DNA of 64,000 bases from Mycolicibacterium monacense (GTDB lineage: Bacteria; Actinomycetota; Actinomycetes; Mycobacteriales; Mycobacteriaceae): NCBI RefSeq assembly GCF_010731575.1, contig NZ_AP022617.1, positions 2,046,001 to 2,110,000 of the forward strand, written 5' to 3'. The translations under genes and the position numbers were made by a program. Of the stretch, positions 9,170 through 18,910 are shown piece after piece; position 1 is the stretch's first letter, and each line of letters starts with the position of its first letter. The notes under the pieces are model-generated. The model had not been told where the DNA came from and did not search any database. It saw only the letters and a list, made by a program, of their open reading frames with translations.

Positions 9170-11170
9170 CTAACTTCTAGCCCAGCCGACGATCTGATCA
9201 ACGGCTCGACGAACGGACGGCATCTCCACCCCTGCCAGGTCGAGGGCGCGGATGAGGCGCCTTACCCCTTCCGGCGTTGTGATAGCGAGGCCGTAGCGCT
9301 CCTGGGCGTAGGTCTTCCAGTCAACTGAGTCCGACGAGGTCTTCCCGAAGGCGTCGCGGCACTCTTGTCGTAGCTCATGCCAACCCGGAAAGCCCGCCAC
9401 GTTGCCTCGTGCGAGACCCGTTGCGTGCTGACGGATGCCGTCTGCTGGCAACGCGAATAACAAGTCGTCTTCAGGCACCCCGAAGACGGTCGGCTGGGGC
9501 AAACCCCTGGACTCGAATGTTTCGACCAACTTGATGACTTTGCGTTCTTCCCCTGACCGCTTCTTCTTGGGGCGCTCACGCATCGTGGCGGTGACGGTGT
9601 TGTCGGTGAGGATGCCCATTTTGATGCCCAGGCGGACGGTGAGTTCGGAGTCGATCAACCCTTCGAGGTTCTTCGTGCCGTGAATGGGGACGATCAGCAC
9701 CCCGGCGGCGTCGAGCGATTGTCCGGCGTACTCGTCTAGCACCGCTTCGTCGAGGGTGCCCTCGACGAACAAGACGGCCCGACGGAGAGACAGCGCCACA
9801 GCAGGGTGCATACCGACGTCGGCGGCTAGTTCCTGCAACACGGGGGTCGCTTCAGTTGACAACGTGCGCGCGCGGGTAAGGACAGCATCGTGGACCTCGC
9901 CCACTACATTGGTCCAGGTTCCGGCGCCACGGGTCATTTTGACAAACCTCACATCGCTGCCGGTCGTTCGCAGAAACTCTTCGTGGTGCGATGCGGCCAC
10001 AACCTGGAAACCGGCACTCACCATGCGGCGACACCACCGAACCACGCTCGCGACCGCGGATGGGTGAAGGTGTGCTTCGGGTTCGTCGACCAGGAGAACT
10101 AAACCGGAAAACTTCCTGGCCGCGTCATCGAGTACGGCTGATGTCAGCCAGTCTTTTTCCATGATGTGGATTGCCACTTGGAGCGCGATGGACAGCCACC
10201 GGGAGGCGCCCCGGCCGAAGTCGTTGATGGGGTGCCCGCGGTCGCCTCCCCGTTCCACGTACTGCACACGGATATGGGGTGAACCGGCCCAGTCGGTCGG
10301 AACTTCAAGTTCCGTGCGGATCAGGCCGTCGAGGAAGTCGGGCAGGAGATCGGTAGCCAACGTGGCCAGCTGATTTAGTCGTGCGGCTACCTCTGGCCGG
10401 ACTCGCCAGGTGTCGGTACTGGGGTTTATCACCGGCCGGGTGTGCTCGAGACCCAGCACGCCGAGGACACCTTCCAGCTCCTCATAACGATCATCCTCGG
10501 CTGCCCCTTGCATCCTCATAAGAACTCCACTGGAGCCGGGGACATATGTGTTGGACCCGTCATCCGTTTCTTGCATGCCACCCGACACGACGCTCAGATC
10601 GGCGATTGCGGAAGTCACCCATCGGTCAACGTCGGAGAACTCCCAGCCTAGGAACACGGGCCGCACATGCGGCTCGGCGCCGACCAGTCGGGTTCGATTG
10701 TCAACCGGGTGAACTTCGTCGGGCGAAGTTTCGTCGCGGATCTCCCCATCCAAGTCCGTCTTTGTCCAGTAGTCGCGCAGGTCCACGAACCAAAGTTCCT
10801 GCTGCCAGTCGGGGTTGGGCAGGCTCTCATTATCCGGAGTGCTGGCATAGCAGACCTGGTCTTGCGGCAGTCTCGGAAACCGGAGGTAACCACCGTCCAC
10901 GTTGTCAGGGATCAACGCCAGGACAGCATCATCGAACTCCAGCCCCCGCTCCAGATCGACGTAGACGGCTCCGTAGCTACCGGTGTCTGCACGCAGGTCA
11001 CGGATGCGTTGTTTTCCGTCGGCGAAGACGTGTGGAGCAAGCACGCTGTAAATCGCTTCGAGCACGTAGGTCTTGCCGACGTTGTTTTTCCCGAACAACA
11101 CGGTGAATGGTCCGACATCGAACTCCTCGACTGGAACCGCCCGATAACCACCCAAACTAATTCTGGACAT
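9170..11170 (-). CDS. OLD-family ATPase/TOPRIM nuclease
   Basis: From the chosen start (MSRISLGG) the protein has 666 residues. FTVLFGKNNVGKT (Walker A at about 27-34) opens an SMC/OLD-type ATPase domain, LVLLVDEPEAHLHP is the Walker B/D-loop region, and the C-terminal TOPRIM domain shows LFVEGTLDEAVLDEYAG near residue 464 and GILTDN as its second acidic motif. OLD proteins are DNA nucleases used in several phage-defence systems (P2 Old, GajA of Gabija, PARIS-type relatives). No UvrD-like GajB neighbour is present, so a class 1 solitary OLD nuclease is the simplest reading. The frame stays open to 11,449 and an alternative ATG lies at 11,218; the chosen start puts the ATPase beta-strand at the N-terminus, as usual for the family. 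Transcription diverges from the EEP-fold gene. Confidence 0.8.
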   Translation of the reverse strand: MSRISLGGYRAVPVEEFDVGPFTVLFGKNNVGKTYVLEAIYSVLAPHVFADGKQRIRDLRADTGSYGAVYVDLERGLEFDDAVLALIPDNVDGGYLRFPRLPQDQVCYASTPDNESLPNPDWQQELWFVDLRDYWTKTDLDGEIRDETSPDEVHPVDNRTRLVGAEPHVRPVFLGWEFSDVDRWVTSAIADLSVVSGGMQETDDGSNTYVPGSSGVLMRMQGAAEDDRYEELEGVLGVLGLEHTRPVINPSTDTWRVRPEVAARLNQLATLATDLLPDFLDGLIRTELEVPTDWAGSPHIRVQYVERGGDRGHPINDFGRGASRWLSIALQVAIHIMEKDWLTSAVLDDAARKFSGLVLLVDEPEAHLHPSAVASVVRWCRRMVSAGFQVVAASHHEEFLRTTGSDVRFVKMTRGAGTWTNVVGEVHDAVLTRARTLSTEATPVLQELAADVGMHPAVALSLRRAVLFVEGTLDEAVLDEYAGQSLDAAGVLIVPIHGTKNLEGLIDSELTVRLGIKMGILTDNTVTATMRERPKKKRSGEERKVIKLVETFESRGLPQPTVFGVPEDDLLFALPADGIRQHATGLARGNVAGFPGWHELRQECRDAFGKTSSDSVDWKTYAQERYGLAITTPEGVRRLIRALDLAGVEMPSVRRAVDQIVGWARS

Positions 11171-11228
11171 CCGCACAGCCCGAAACCTACCGTCCGCAAT
11201 GTCGGCCAGTGATGGCATCCTCGACCGC

Positions 11229-12455
11229 ATGTCCAGCAACGCAATCTCACTGCGCCTCGTCGAGTGGAACGTCGCGATGTCCCTCCACACCAAGGCGCAC
11301 CTACTGGCGGCGCTGAACCCCACCGTCGCGGTCCTGCCCGAATCCGCCGGTACCGCCTCAGCGCGAGACGCACTGCAGGCGGTCGGAGCGACATCCGTGG
11401 AATGGATCGGCGGCAATAAAAATAAGGGCCTCTCCGTCGCCGCGTTCAACGGATGGCAACTAGCTATCGATGACGACTACGACCGCGGGTTCCAGTGGGT
11501 GATGCCTGTGCATGTCACCGGCCCAGGGCATATCCGGCTGCTGGCGGTGTGGGACATGAATCACCGAGGGACTGGTCATCTATCGGCCAGGCAGTTCGGG
11601 GCTTGCCGCGCCTCCATCGACTACTACGAGCAGTTCCTCTCTGGCCCGGCTGATCTGGTGATCATCAGCGGCGACTTCAACAACTCGGTTCGCTGGGATA
11701 AGCCCACTAAGCGGGCCAAGTTCGGCGACTTCATGGACCAGTTAGAAGCACGCGGGTTCGTCAGTGCCTACCACCACACCCGCGGCTGCGAACGTGGGGC
11801 AGAGCCAGACCCGACACTGTGGTGGACCAGAAACGCCGACAAGCCCTACCACATCGACTACACCCTCGTGTCCCGGCCAGAAGCCGTACAGACCGTCACA
11901 GTCGGCACTCACTCCGATTGGCTCTCCTACAGCGATCACAGCCCAATGACAGTCGACTTGAGGGTGAGCCCACGCGCCGACCGCGGCGTTGGTCCGCCAT
12001 CCAATCAAGTCACCGCCACAGGAGGCGATGATTCTCAAGATTTCAAGGCGGTGGACCCGTCCGCGGAGTCGCAGCTTGTCCGCCATCCCGGTCCTGCCGG
12101 CGCGACTCCAGACGACAAACTGACGCGCTTTCAACTCGAACCAGACAGCCTGCCGGACATGCTGTGCGGTGTGAACGGCGAAGGGTTCGTCCAGGCGTTC
12201 CGCCCGACCTCGTTCACCGCCGAGTGGACCCGCGGGGTGCTCGTTGAGGTCAGAATTTGGGGACCACGAGTGCTGCAAGACGGGTCACTCGGCAAGCGCG
12301 AACTCGATCATCGCTGGAAGAATGCACGCGCTGCTGGTGGGATCGACATCGCCGACCTACCACCGCTCATCGCTGACCGCCTTCGGTCCGACACCAGCGC
12401 TAATCGATGTCAACTGGGAGGAACAGCATCCGACTCATTGAAACGAATCCTTTGA
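11229..12455 (+). CDS. Endonuclease/exonuclease/phosphatase-fold protein of a defence island
   Basis: A 408-residue protein whose first 260 residues carry all signature motifs of the EEP (DNase I/exonuclease III) fold: LRLVEWNV (metal-site Asn), VAVLPESAG (Glu), IISGDFNNS (Asp/Asn), HIDYTLVSR (Asp) and YSDHSPM (Asp-His). The roughly 150-residue C-terminal extension is not recognised. The frame also begins at ATG 11,199, but starting there would overlap the divergent OLD gene's possible upstream starts more deeply. The gene precedes the GTPase pair by 94 bases on the same strand, suggesting co-transcription. Phosphodiesterase or phosphatase activity on nucleic acid is inferred from the fold; the natural substrate cannot be told from sequence. 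Confidence 0.72.
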   Translation: MSSNAISLRLVEWNVAMSLHTKAHLLAALNPTVAVLPESAGTASARDALQAVGATSVEWIGGNKNKGLSVAAFNGWQLAIDDDYDRGFQWVMPVHVTGPGHIRLLAVWDMNHRGTGHLSARQFGACRASIDYYEQFLSGPADLVIISGDFNNSVRWDKPTKRAKFGDFMDQLEARGFVSAYHHTRGCERGAEPDPTLWWTRNADKPYHIDYTLVSRPEAVQTVTVGTHSDWLSYSDHSPMTVDLRVSPRADRGVGPPSNQVTATGGDDSQDFKAVDPSAESQLVRHPGPAGATPDDKLTRFQLEPDSLPDMLCGVNGEGFVQAFRPTSFTAEWTRGVLVEVRIWGPRVLQDGSLGKRELDHRWKNARAAGGIDIADLPPLIADRLRSDTSANRCQLGGTASDSLKRIL

Positions 12456-12549
12456 CGAGCGTACGTCGCCCGAAGGCGGGATCACCGAACTCGGGATGCA
12501 CGTCACCGTCTAGATTTGCAACGGCAGTTGCGGCAAGGGGATTTCGATC

Positions 12550-15500
12550 ATGCACAGCATTAGGCCTGACAAATCTTTTGATGAGGCGTTGGCTAATGCC
12601 TTGGAGTTTGGTCAGCGGGAGATAGCGGAGCTGGCGTCTGTTGTCGATGTATCGGCGGCGGTCTACGGCGAGGCTGGCGCGAAGCTCGTCAGAGACGGCG
12701 ATTTGGATGCGTTAATGGGCGAGTTCGCCCAAATGCGGCTGCGCTTTGCCGACGAGCTATCCGCTCATCTCTTTGAACAGTCCAAAGTACTGTCGACCTT
12801 CAACGTCGCGTTCTTTGGCAGGACGGGAGCCGGCAAGAGCACGCTGTTGTCCGCTTTCGGCGAACTGAACGGCGAGGCTGTCTCCCCCTTCGGTGCGTCC
12901 GACTGGACGGAGACGGTAAAGCCCATCCGGTGGCGCGGCTGCCAGCTTTACGACACCCCGGGAATTAACGGATGGGGCCGCCGCAAGAGTCGCGAGGAGC
13001 TGGAGTCTACTGCCCGCAAAGCGGTCGAGACCGCTGATGTTGTGTTGCTGTGCTTCGACACCCAGAGTCAGCAGGCGAGCGAATTCGCGAAAGTCGCCGC
13101 TTGGGTGACCCATTACGGCAAGCCGGTCGTGGCCGTTCTCAATGTGCGGAACCCGCGTTGGCGCCACCCCGCCCGGGTGCCCACTCAGGCAGCCCGACGC
13201 AATATGTCCGAACCTGTCGCCCAGCACGCTGAGAATATTCGCGTGGAGTTGGCCAACATCGGCCTCGACGATGTTCCCGTCGTCGCCATCTCCAGCAGAC
13301 GAGCCCTGTTCGCCAGGGCTGCCACTCCGTACCAAGGTCCTGCCAAGCAGAACTTCGACGACGATCGTGATAGGTACGGAATCGACTACTTGTCTCGCTG
13401 GTCGAATTTCGCGGCGTTGGAGAGTGTCCTGGCTGCCGGCATTACCGCGGGTGGATCGCAGCTGCGCCTCAAGTCGCTTCGGGAAGGGGTCCGTGCCCGA
13501 CTGATCGATGAAGCCACGTCACTCGAAGAACTGCGGATACGCATCACCGAACGAATCAACGAAGTTGACCGAATCACCCAGAAATACCTGGAAGTGCTGG
13601 GCTACCTCGAAACCGAGGAGCGCTCGAGGGATCTGCATGATGACGTTTGGCACTCCGATCTGCTGACCCTCGCGGAGAGCGCACGGCGCAAACCCTACAA
13701 GGCGCCATCTGACGGTTCCTTGCTTCGACAGGTTCGCAACCTTCTCAAATCACACCTTGCCGAAGCCCGCAACAACGCGCTGCGCCGCTACAAAGACCTG
13801 GAGCATCAGGCGTTCCACGAAGGCAAAACGATTGATGCCGAGACCTTTGCCGAGCGGGTGTTTGATGGCGGGGAACTCATCGGCGCCCTCGATCGAGTGA
13901 GCACCGAAGCGGCCGCGTTTCTGGCACGGGAACTCTCTTTGGCAGGTGTGGAACTACGAATGAACGATGCCGCGGCCTACGAGAAGGCCGATTTGAATGG
14001 TGACGCGGGCGAGACGGCTGATCTGTTCGCAAACTTGCTTCGCGGTGGAGGCATGGCAGGAGGAGTGGCGGCAATTGCCGTTCCCTTTCTGCTAGGAGGG
14101 CCCCTCGGCATCGCGGCGGGGATCGGGGTCGGGGCGGCGGCAGCAGTTTCAAACTGGTTTGGGAGCAACAAGAGCCGTGACGCAGTTCGTGAGAAGGCCG
14201 AAGCTCGTGCGAAAGCAGCCCGCCAAGGACGCCGAGCCATCCACAACACTTTCGACGACATTGAGCGCCATTTCGCTTCGGGCGTATCAAAATCTGCTTG
14301 GGCAGCCGCTGCACCGCTATTGCGTCCCGCCTTAATCGAGGTCATCGTCCTTACTAACTTGAGCACCGACATCGGAACTGTCACCACCCATCTCCGCGGG
14401 CAAGCAACATCGATCGCGCAGACCCCGCCCCTTCACTTCCTCGATACGACCTTCCGCTTGCTAGACGGCGGAGACTCGGGCGGGTCCAAGAGTTTCCTGC
14501 TCGGTGAAGATTGGTTCGATCAAGACGAGTCCATTGAACTCAGCTACGACACCACAGATTCAGCGGATTTCTGTCGGGAACGCAACGACGAGGACACCGA
14601 CGCACTGCGTCACGCGATCGGCGAGGCATTCGCCCACCCCGAACCGTCCTCCATCCGCGGGTGGCTGCGGCAGGCGGCGGAGGCAGCCGTAGCCGACGAG
14701 GCCTTCGTCGAGGTGACGAACCTCGCCGCCCCACTCGCACGTCCAGCGGTCGTCGTTGCCGGCGACTATAGCGCCGGGAAGTCCTCCTTCATCAAGCGGT
14801 TTTTCACAGAGTTCGGCATCGAAGTGCCCGCTTCTCTGCACATTCGCGCAGATGCGACCACAGACGAAGTGCACCGCTATGCGATGGGCCGTATCGACAT
14901 CGTCGATACGCCTGGATTTCAGAGTCGACGTGCCGACCACGATGATTTGGCCCTGGCCGGGGTCCGTGATGCCGCGCTGGTGGTCGTCGTGCTGCATATA
15001 AATCTACTCATCGGCGATACCGCAGCACTGCAGACGATCGCGAATGGGATGTCGACCGGTGTCGGAAAATGGCCACGCATGCTGTTCATCGTGAACCGCT
15101 GCGACGAGTTAGGCGTCGACCCGCTGGACTCCACCGCTGAGTACTTCAATCGCCGCGACCGCAAACTGACCGAACTTGGAGCGGCACTGCGCTCCCGCGG
15201 GATCGAGGTGGACGCTACGCATATCCACGGTGTCGCAGCCGACCCATACGGCAGCGTAGGTATGCAGTACCCGGTCACCGCAGCTGATTACGACGCTAAC
15301 AGGGCCTGGGATGGGATAGGCGCCCTGGTTGCCGCGCTACGGGAGTGGGTCGACGACGACCTGACGCGCGCTACTGCGCTTGCCGGATTCGACAAAGCCT
15401 GCTCAGCACTCCTCGTACTGCGGGAGGACACTCGCGCGGACATCGCGGCCTACCGCAATGAGACCGGCAAGCATGATTCCTTAATCGCAGCAATGGATAT

Positions 15501-16317
15501 TGGCCTCGAAGACGCGGATTACCTGCAGCGGTCACTAGAACACGAACTCGACGATGTGCTCGCAGCCTTTGTCACCCAGGCTGTCGCCCGTATCCGAGCA
15601 GTCGCTGTTGGCGAAGAGAAGGAACTTGCCGAAGCGATCAGTTCTTGGCGTAGTGCCGAAACCGAGGACGAAGTAAAGAGATTCATGGAAAGAGCGACGA
15701 CAAAGGTCAACGACTGGTCCGCGACGCACGCTTCTACAATCAGCCGTGAAGAGGCAGCGGCTGGATTCGACGTTAACCTCAATCTACCGGGCGCAGCATC
15801 GGTAGGCGGTGTCGGTGATGCCGTCGGGCAGGCAGCCGGGGTAGCTGGCTCGGTGGCGAAGTTCGGAGCCCAATTGGGCAAGGTACTTGGTAACCGCGAG
15901 GCAGCCTTGCAAATTGGCCATTTCTTCGGTCACAAGTTCAAACCATGGGGTGCGATCAAAGCCGGCAAAGCCGTCGGGCGAGTCGGGGTGGTGTTCGGTG
16001 TTGTCGCAGTCGCCGCTGATGGAGCTGACTGGGCCTTCCAAGCGAGTAAGGCGCGGAACTGGGACTCCAAACGCGATGCTGCTGTGGAACAGGTGGAGTC
16101 GGATAAGCACGACGCAGTACAACTGTTGCTTGCTGAACCTGAGGGCCCCTGGGCGTACCTGAGCGAACGCACCGAACAGGTCCGACTTCTTCGGGGTCAG
16201 TACGAAGGACGTCAGCGTGCTGCGCAGCAGGAGGCCGAGCGGCTGGAACGACGACTGGAGGTGGCCGATGAACTTATTACTGCAGCACAAGAGCTACGGG
16301 GAGGTAGCGGGAAATGA
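12550..16317 (+). CDS. Dynamin-like protein with two GTPase domains (Eleos LeoBC-like)
   Basis: A 1255-residue protein with two separate G domains. Domain 1: P-loop GRTGAGKS at 90-97, switch II YDTPGING, and a degenerate base-recognition motif (NVRN where NKxD is usual). Domain 2: P-loop GDYSAGKS near 738-745, VDTPGFQS, and NRCD. Between them (about 500-537) and again after domain 2 are glycine/alanine-rich hydrophobic stretches that could insert into or lie on membrane, flanked by coiled-coil-prone regions. This fits bacterial dynamin-like proteins; a fused two-GTPase protein next to a single-GTPase partner matches LeoBC-LeoA of the Eleos defence system as I recall it. An AGGGG ribosome site sits about 9 bases before the ATG. 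The next gene overlaps by four bases. Confidence 0.72.
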   Translation: MHSIRPDKSFDEALANALEFGQREIAELASVVDVSAAVYGEAGAKLVRDGDLDALMGEFAQMRLRFADELSAHLFEQSKVLSTFNVAFFGRTGAGKSTLLSAFGELNGEAVSPFGASDWTETVKPIRWRGCQLYDTPGINGWGRRKSREELESTARKAVETADVVLLCFDTQSQQASEFAKVAAWVTHYGKPVVAVLNVRNPRWRHPARVPTQAARRNMSEPVAQHAENIRVELANIGLDDVPVVAISSRRALFARAATPYQGPAKQNFDDDRDRYGIDYLSRWSNFAALESVLAAGITAGGSQLRLKSLREGVRARLIDEATSLEELRIRITERINEVDRITQKYLEVLGYLETEERSRDLHDDVWHSDLLTLAESARRKPYKAPSDGSLLRQVRNLLKSHLAEARNNALRRYKDLEHQAFHEGKTIDAETFAERVFDGGELIGALDRVSTEAAAFLARELSLAGVELRMNDAAAYEKADLNGDAGETADLFANLLRGGGMAGGVAAIAVPFLLGGPLGIAAGIGVGAAAAVSNWFGSNKSRDAVREKAEARAKAARQGRRAIHNTFDDIERHFASGVSKSAWAAAAPLLRPALIEVIVLTNLSTDIGTVTTHLRGQATSIAQTPPLHFLDTTFRLLDGGDSGGSKSFLLGEDWFDQDESIELSYDTTDSADFCRERNDEDTDALRHAIGEAFAHPEPSSIRGWLRQAAEAAVADEAFVEVTNLAAPLARPAVVVAGDYSAGKSSFIKRFFTEFGIEVPASLHIRADATTDEVHRYAMGRIDIVDTPGFQSRRADHDDLALAGVRDAALVVVVLHINLLIGDTAALQTIANGMSTGVGKWPRMLFIVNRCDELGVDPLDSTAEYFNRRDRKLTELGAALRSRGIEVDATHIHGVAADPYGSVGMQYPVTAADYDANRAWDGIGALVAALREWVDDDLTRATALAGFDKACSALLVLREDTRADIAAYRNETGKHDSLIAAMDIGLEDADYLQRSLEHELDDVLAAFVTQAVARIRAVAVGEEKELAEAISSWRSAETEDEVKRFMERATTKVNDWSATHASTISREEAAAGFDVNLNLPGAASVGGVGDAVGQAAGVAGSVAKFGAQLGKVLGNREAALQIGHFFGHKFKPWGAIKAGKAVGRVGVVFGVVAVAADGADWAFQASKARNWDSKRDAAVEQVESDKHDAVQLLLAEPEGPWAYLSERTEQVRLLRGQYEGRQRAAQQEAERLERRLEVADELITAAQELRGGSGK

Positions 16318-17936
16318 GTGATCCCATCGATGTCGACGCCGCCAAGAATTGGCTGAATGCAGTTCCCGGTGGCGAGATCGGCCAGCGCCTGGAACAAAGC
16401 TGGCAGGATTTCTCAGCTGCTAGCGAGACAGTCGTGACAATCTACGGTTCGTACGACACCGGAAAGAGTTCGCTCCTGCGCCGTTTGCTCATCGAGCTCG
16501 GGCAGGAAGTTCCAGCCTGGCTCACGATTAGTGCGCGACATGAGACCTTTGAGGTCAACGAGATTCGCGCCGCCGGGTGTCTGTTGCGGGACACACCCGG
16601 GTTCGTCTCGGGTGGCACGGATGCTCGCGCAGAGATGAATACCGGACTTGCATCGGACGCCATCGCACGGACCGACATCGGTATTGTCGTGGTGCCGCCG
16701 CAACTTGCCACTGCTGAATATCCTGTGCTTCGCGAATTGGTACAGCAAGAGTGGGCGCCGGAATCACTGTGGTTTGTGATTTCGCGATTCGACGAAGCAG
16801 GGATAGATCCCGACGATGACCCGGACGGTTACCGTGCACTAGGCGAGCACAAAGTGGGTGAACTCAGGGCTGCCCTGAGTCTTGATGAGCGGTTTCCGGT
16901 TTACGTGGTCTGCCAGGATTTTGCTCAGATGGCAGGTACGGAACGTAATCCCGATCCAACTGTTTGGGACGAATCACGCAGCTGGGACGGAATCTCGGAA
17001 CTGATCGCTGCGATCACTGCTCTAGGTAGTTCGTCTCGACCTGACACTAGGCAAGCTGCCGCACAGAGGTTTTGGGGTAGCTCGGTTCAGCAAGTGCTTC
17101 ATCAGTTGCGCGCGGAGCTCGCAACGCGCCTGGAGAACTCGGCCGTCAGTGACGAAGGTGAGCAACGACGCGCGTCGTGGCTGGCGCAATTGGACACGTT
17201 GACTCGCGCCGCTGAGGCTGATTTGCGTGGAATGGTGTCGGCGGCCGTTGGCGATGCCGTGGACAGTCCCGATCCGGCTCAGAGTTTCGCGCAGGCGTTG
17301 AAGACGTCTCTCGGCGCCTGGTACGCCGCCCTCAAACGCGACATCGACAAGCTGTTACGCAGCGTCGGAGATACGGTCGCGACTGAACGCATGCGGCCGG
17401 ACTGGCAGCGGTTCGAGGAAATGGCCGCAACATTGCGACTTGGGCCACCAGGACCTGAGTCTGCACCCGACGATGAGCTGATCTACGCCCCGGTGGTGCG
17501 ACAAGTTGGTGATGCGGTCCTGAATGCGTTGCGGCACTACGAGCAGAGTCGCGGCCTGAAACTGACTTCGCCCGCATCCGGCGCTTTGGGGGCATCGCTC
17601 GGTGTTGACCGGATGGCGGCTGCCGCCGCTGGCGTGTCCGTGATCGCGGAGTTGGCCGTCATCGCAGAACAGTTCGCTAACCGACAACGTGCGGCGAATG
17701 CGGCGGTGCAGCAGCGTGCACAACTACAGTCCGAACTTGTCAGTGTCGGCGAAGAAGCGACAGCGCTGGCGCAAAAAGCACTCGATGATCTCGCTGACGG
17801 AGCCCGTCAACGGATCGGCGACGCCACCGCCGACCAAGTTGAGTTCCGCGACGGGCTGCGACATTTGGTCGACGAGCTACGCAACCACATCATCTCAGGT
17901 GAGGCATTGCTTTCCGCCTCGGGGAGCGGCACCTGA
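16314..17936 (+). CDS. Dynamin-like GTPase partner protein (Eleos LeoA-like)
   Basis: A 540-residue GTPase with P-loop GSYDTGKS near residues 45-52, switch II LLRDTPGFVSG, and SRFD in the place of NKxD. The remainder is helical, with a moderately hydrophobic Ala/Gly-rich segment at about 420-445 (DRMAAAAAGVSVIAELAVI) that could be a membrane paddle. Its ATG overlaps the stop of the preceding two-GTPase gene (ATGA), so the two proteins are translated in fixed order and probably form a heteromeric dynamin-like complex, as LeoA does with LeoB/LeoC. The gene ends 39 bases before an IS3 insertion, so any further downstream gene of this operon could have been cut off. Confidence 0.72.
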   Translation: MSDPIDVDAAKNWLNAVPGGEIGQRLEQSWQDFSAASETVVTIYGSYDTGKSSLLRRLLIELGQEVPAWLTISARHETFEVNEIRAAGCLLRDTPGFVSGGTDARAEMNTGLASDAIARTDIGIVVVPPQLATAEYPVLRELVQQEWAPESLWFVISRFDEAGIDPDDDPDGYRALGEHKVGELRAALSLDERFPVYVVCQDFAQMAGTERNPDPTVWDESRSWDGISELIAAITALGSSSRPDTRQAAAQRFWGSSVQQVLHQLRAELATRLENSAVSDEGEQRRASWLAQLDTLTRAAEADLRGMVSAAVGDAVDSPDPAQSFAQALKTSLGAWYAALKRDIDKLLRSVGDTVATERMRPDWQRFEEMAATLRLGPPGPESAPDDELIYAPVVRQVGDAVLNALRHYEQSRGLKLTSPASGALGASLGVDRMAAAAAGVSVIAELAVIAEQFANRQRAANAAVQQRAQLQSELVSVGEEATALAQKALDDLADGARQRIGDATADQVEFRDGLRHLVDELRNHIISGEALLSASGSGT

Positions 17937-18014
17937 TCGCGGCGGTCAACGCGTGGTGGGGTTTGAGCGGCACTTTGACCCGTCCCGGCGAGTCCGGAGA
18001 CTGCATTCGTTGAT

Positions 18015-18262
18015 TCATCCCGCCTTCGGTGGGATGCGTCTGTGATCGTAGTGGAGCTTCTCGACGGCCTCGGGGGTGAAGTCGTCGAGGTACTCGTGCG
18101 GGCGTTCGGTGTTGAACCACATCACCCACTCGGCGGTCGCCAACTCGACCTGGTTGACGTCACGCCAGGGGCCTTGGCGCCGGATGACCTCGTTCTTGAA
18201 GGACCCGACGGTGGTCTCGGCCAAGGCGTTGTCCAGCGCGTCGCCGACCGAGCCGACCGAGG
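18015..18262 (-). pseudogene. IS3 OrfB transposase, C-terminal piece
   Basis: This piece encodes the end of the integrase core, with VGSVGDALDNALAETTVG containing the catalytic Glu region and FKNEVIRR, FNTERPHEYLDDFTP toward the C-terminus. It is cut at the GAGG target repeat of the IS21 element and continues at 24,634. In place, the open frame runs on into IS21 terminal sequence and is not functional. Confidence 0.9.
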
Positions 18263-18324
18263 TGACGGCGCTCATCGAAAATCCCCGGCTGTGCTCGCCG
18301 AAATTCCTCACCTGTGAGCAGCGG

Positions 18325-18789
18325 TCAGTGTAGTTGTTGGCGGGTGCCGGTGGTGGTCCGGCGTAGGGTTTCAGCGGCAGCGTGATGGTCGCGTAGCCGG
18401 TAGGACTCGCCGTCGAGGTTGATGACGACCGAGCGGTGCAGCAGGCGGTCGAGCATGGCGGCGGCCACGGTGGTGTCGCCGAGGATCTCACCCCAGGCTC
18501 CCACCCCGCGGTTGGTGGTGATGACGATGCTGGTCTTCAAATACCGTTGGGAGACAACCTGAAACAACGCCGAGGCGGCTTCGGCGGGCAACGGCAAGTA
18601 CCCCAGCTCATCGATCACCAGCAGCGTCGGACCGGCGAAGAACCGCATCGTGGTGGCCCAGCGCCCCTCGATCGCTGCGCGATGACACCGGGCGGCCAGG
18701 TCGGCGGCGGTGGTGAAGTAGGTCCGGTAGCCGGCGTGTGCTGCAGCGCGGGCCAATCCGACGGACAGATGCGTCTTGCCGGTGCCCGG
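18325..18789 (-). pseudogene. istB: IstB transposition ATPase, C-terminal piece
   Basis: The piece begins with PGTGKTHL, the Walker A lysine side, and continues with LLVIDELGYLPL (Walker B), TTNRGVGAWGEI and a normal IstB C-terminus. Its N-terminal 130 residues lie at 22,742-23,137. The split falls inside the GPGTGKT codons, where a Tn554-like element inserted. Rejoining at the shared GCCCGG gives an intact protein of about 284 residues, so the IS21 element was probably active before this hit. Confidence 0.92.
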
Positions 18790-18910
18790 TGTTATCAACG
18801 GGTAGTAACACGCTCGAATCTATGTATGCGACAGGGAGGTTAGAGCCAGGTTTGTCATCGTTGTTGCCGGTTTATCGGCGGGTGTTCTTCGACGTGAAGG
18901 AACGGCAACG

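Noticed and set aside
8942..9201. Short minus-strand frames between drmD and the OLD gene
   Set aside because: Arg/Ser-rich, poor start context and no family resemblance; treated as intergenic.
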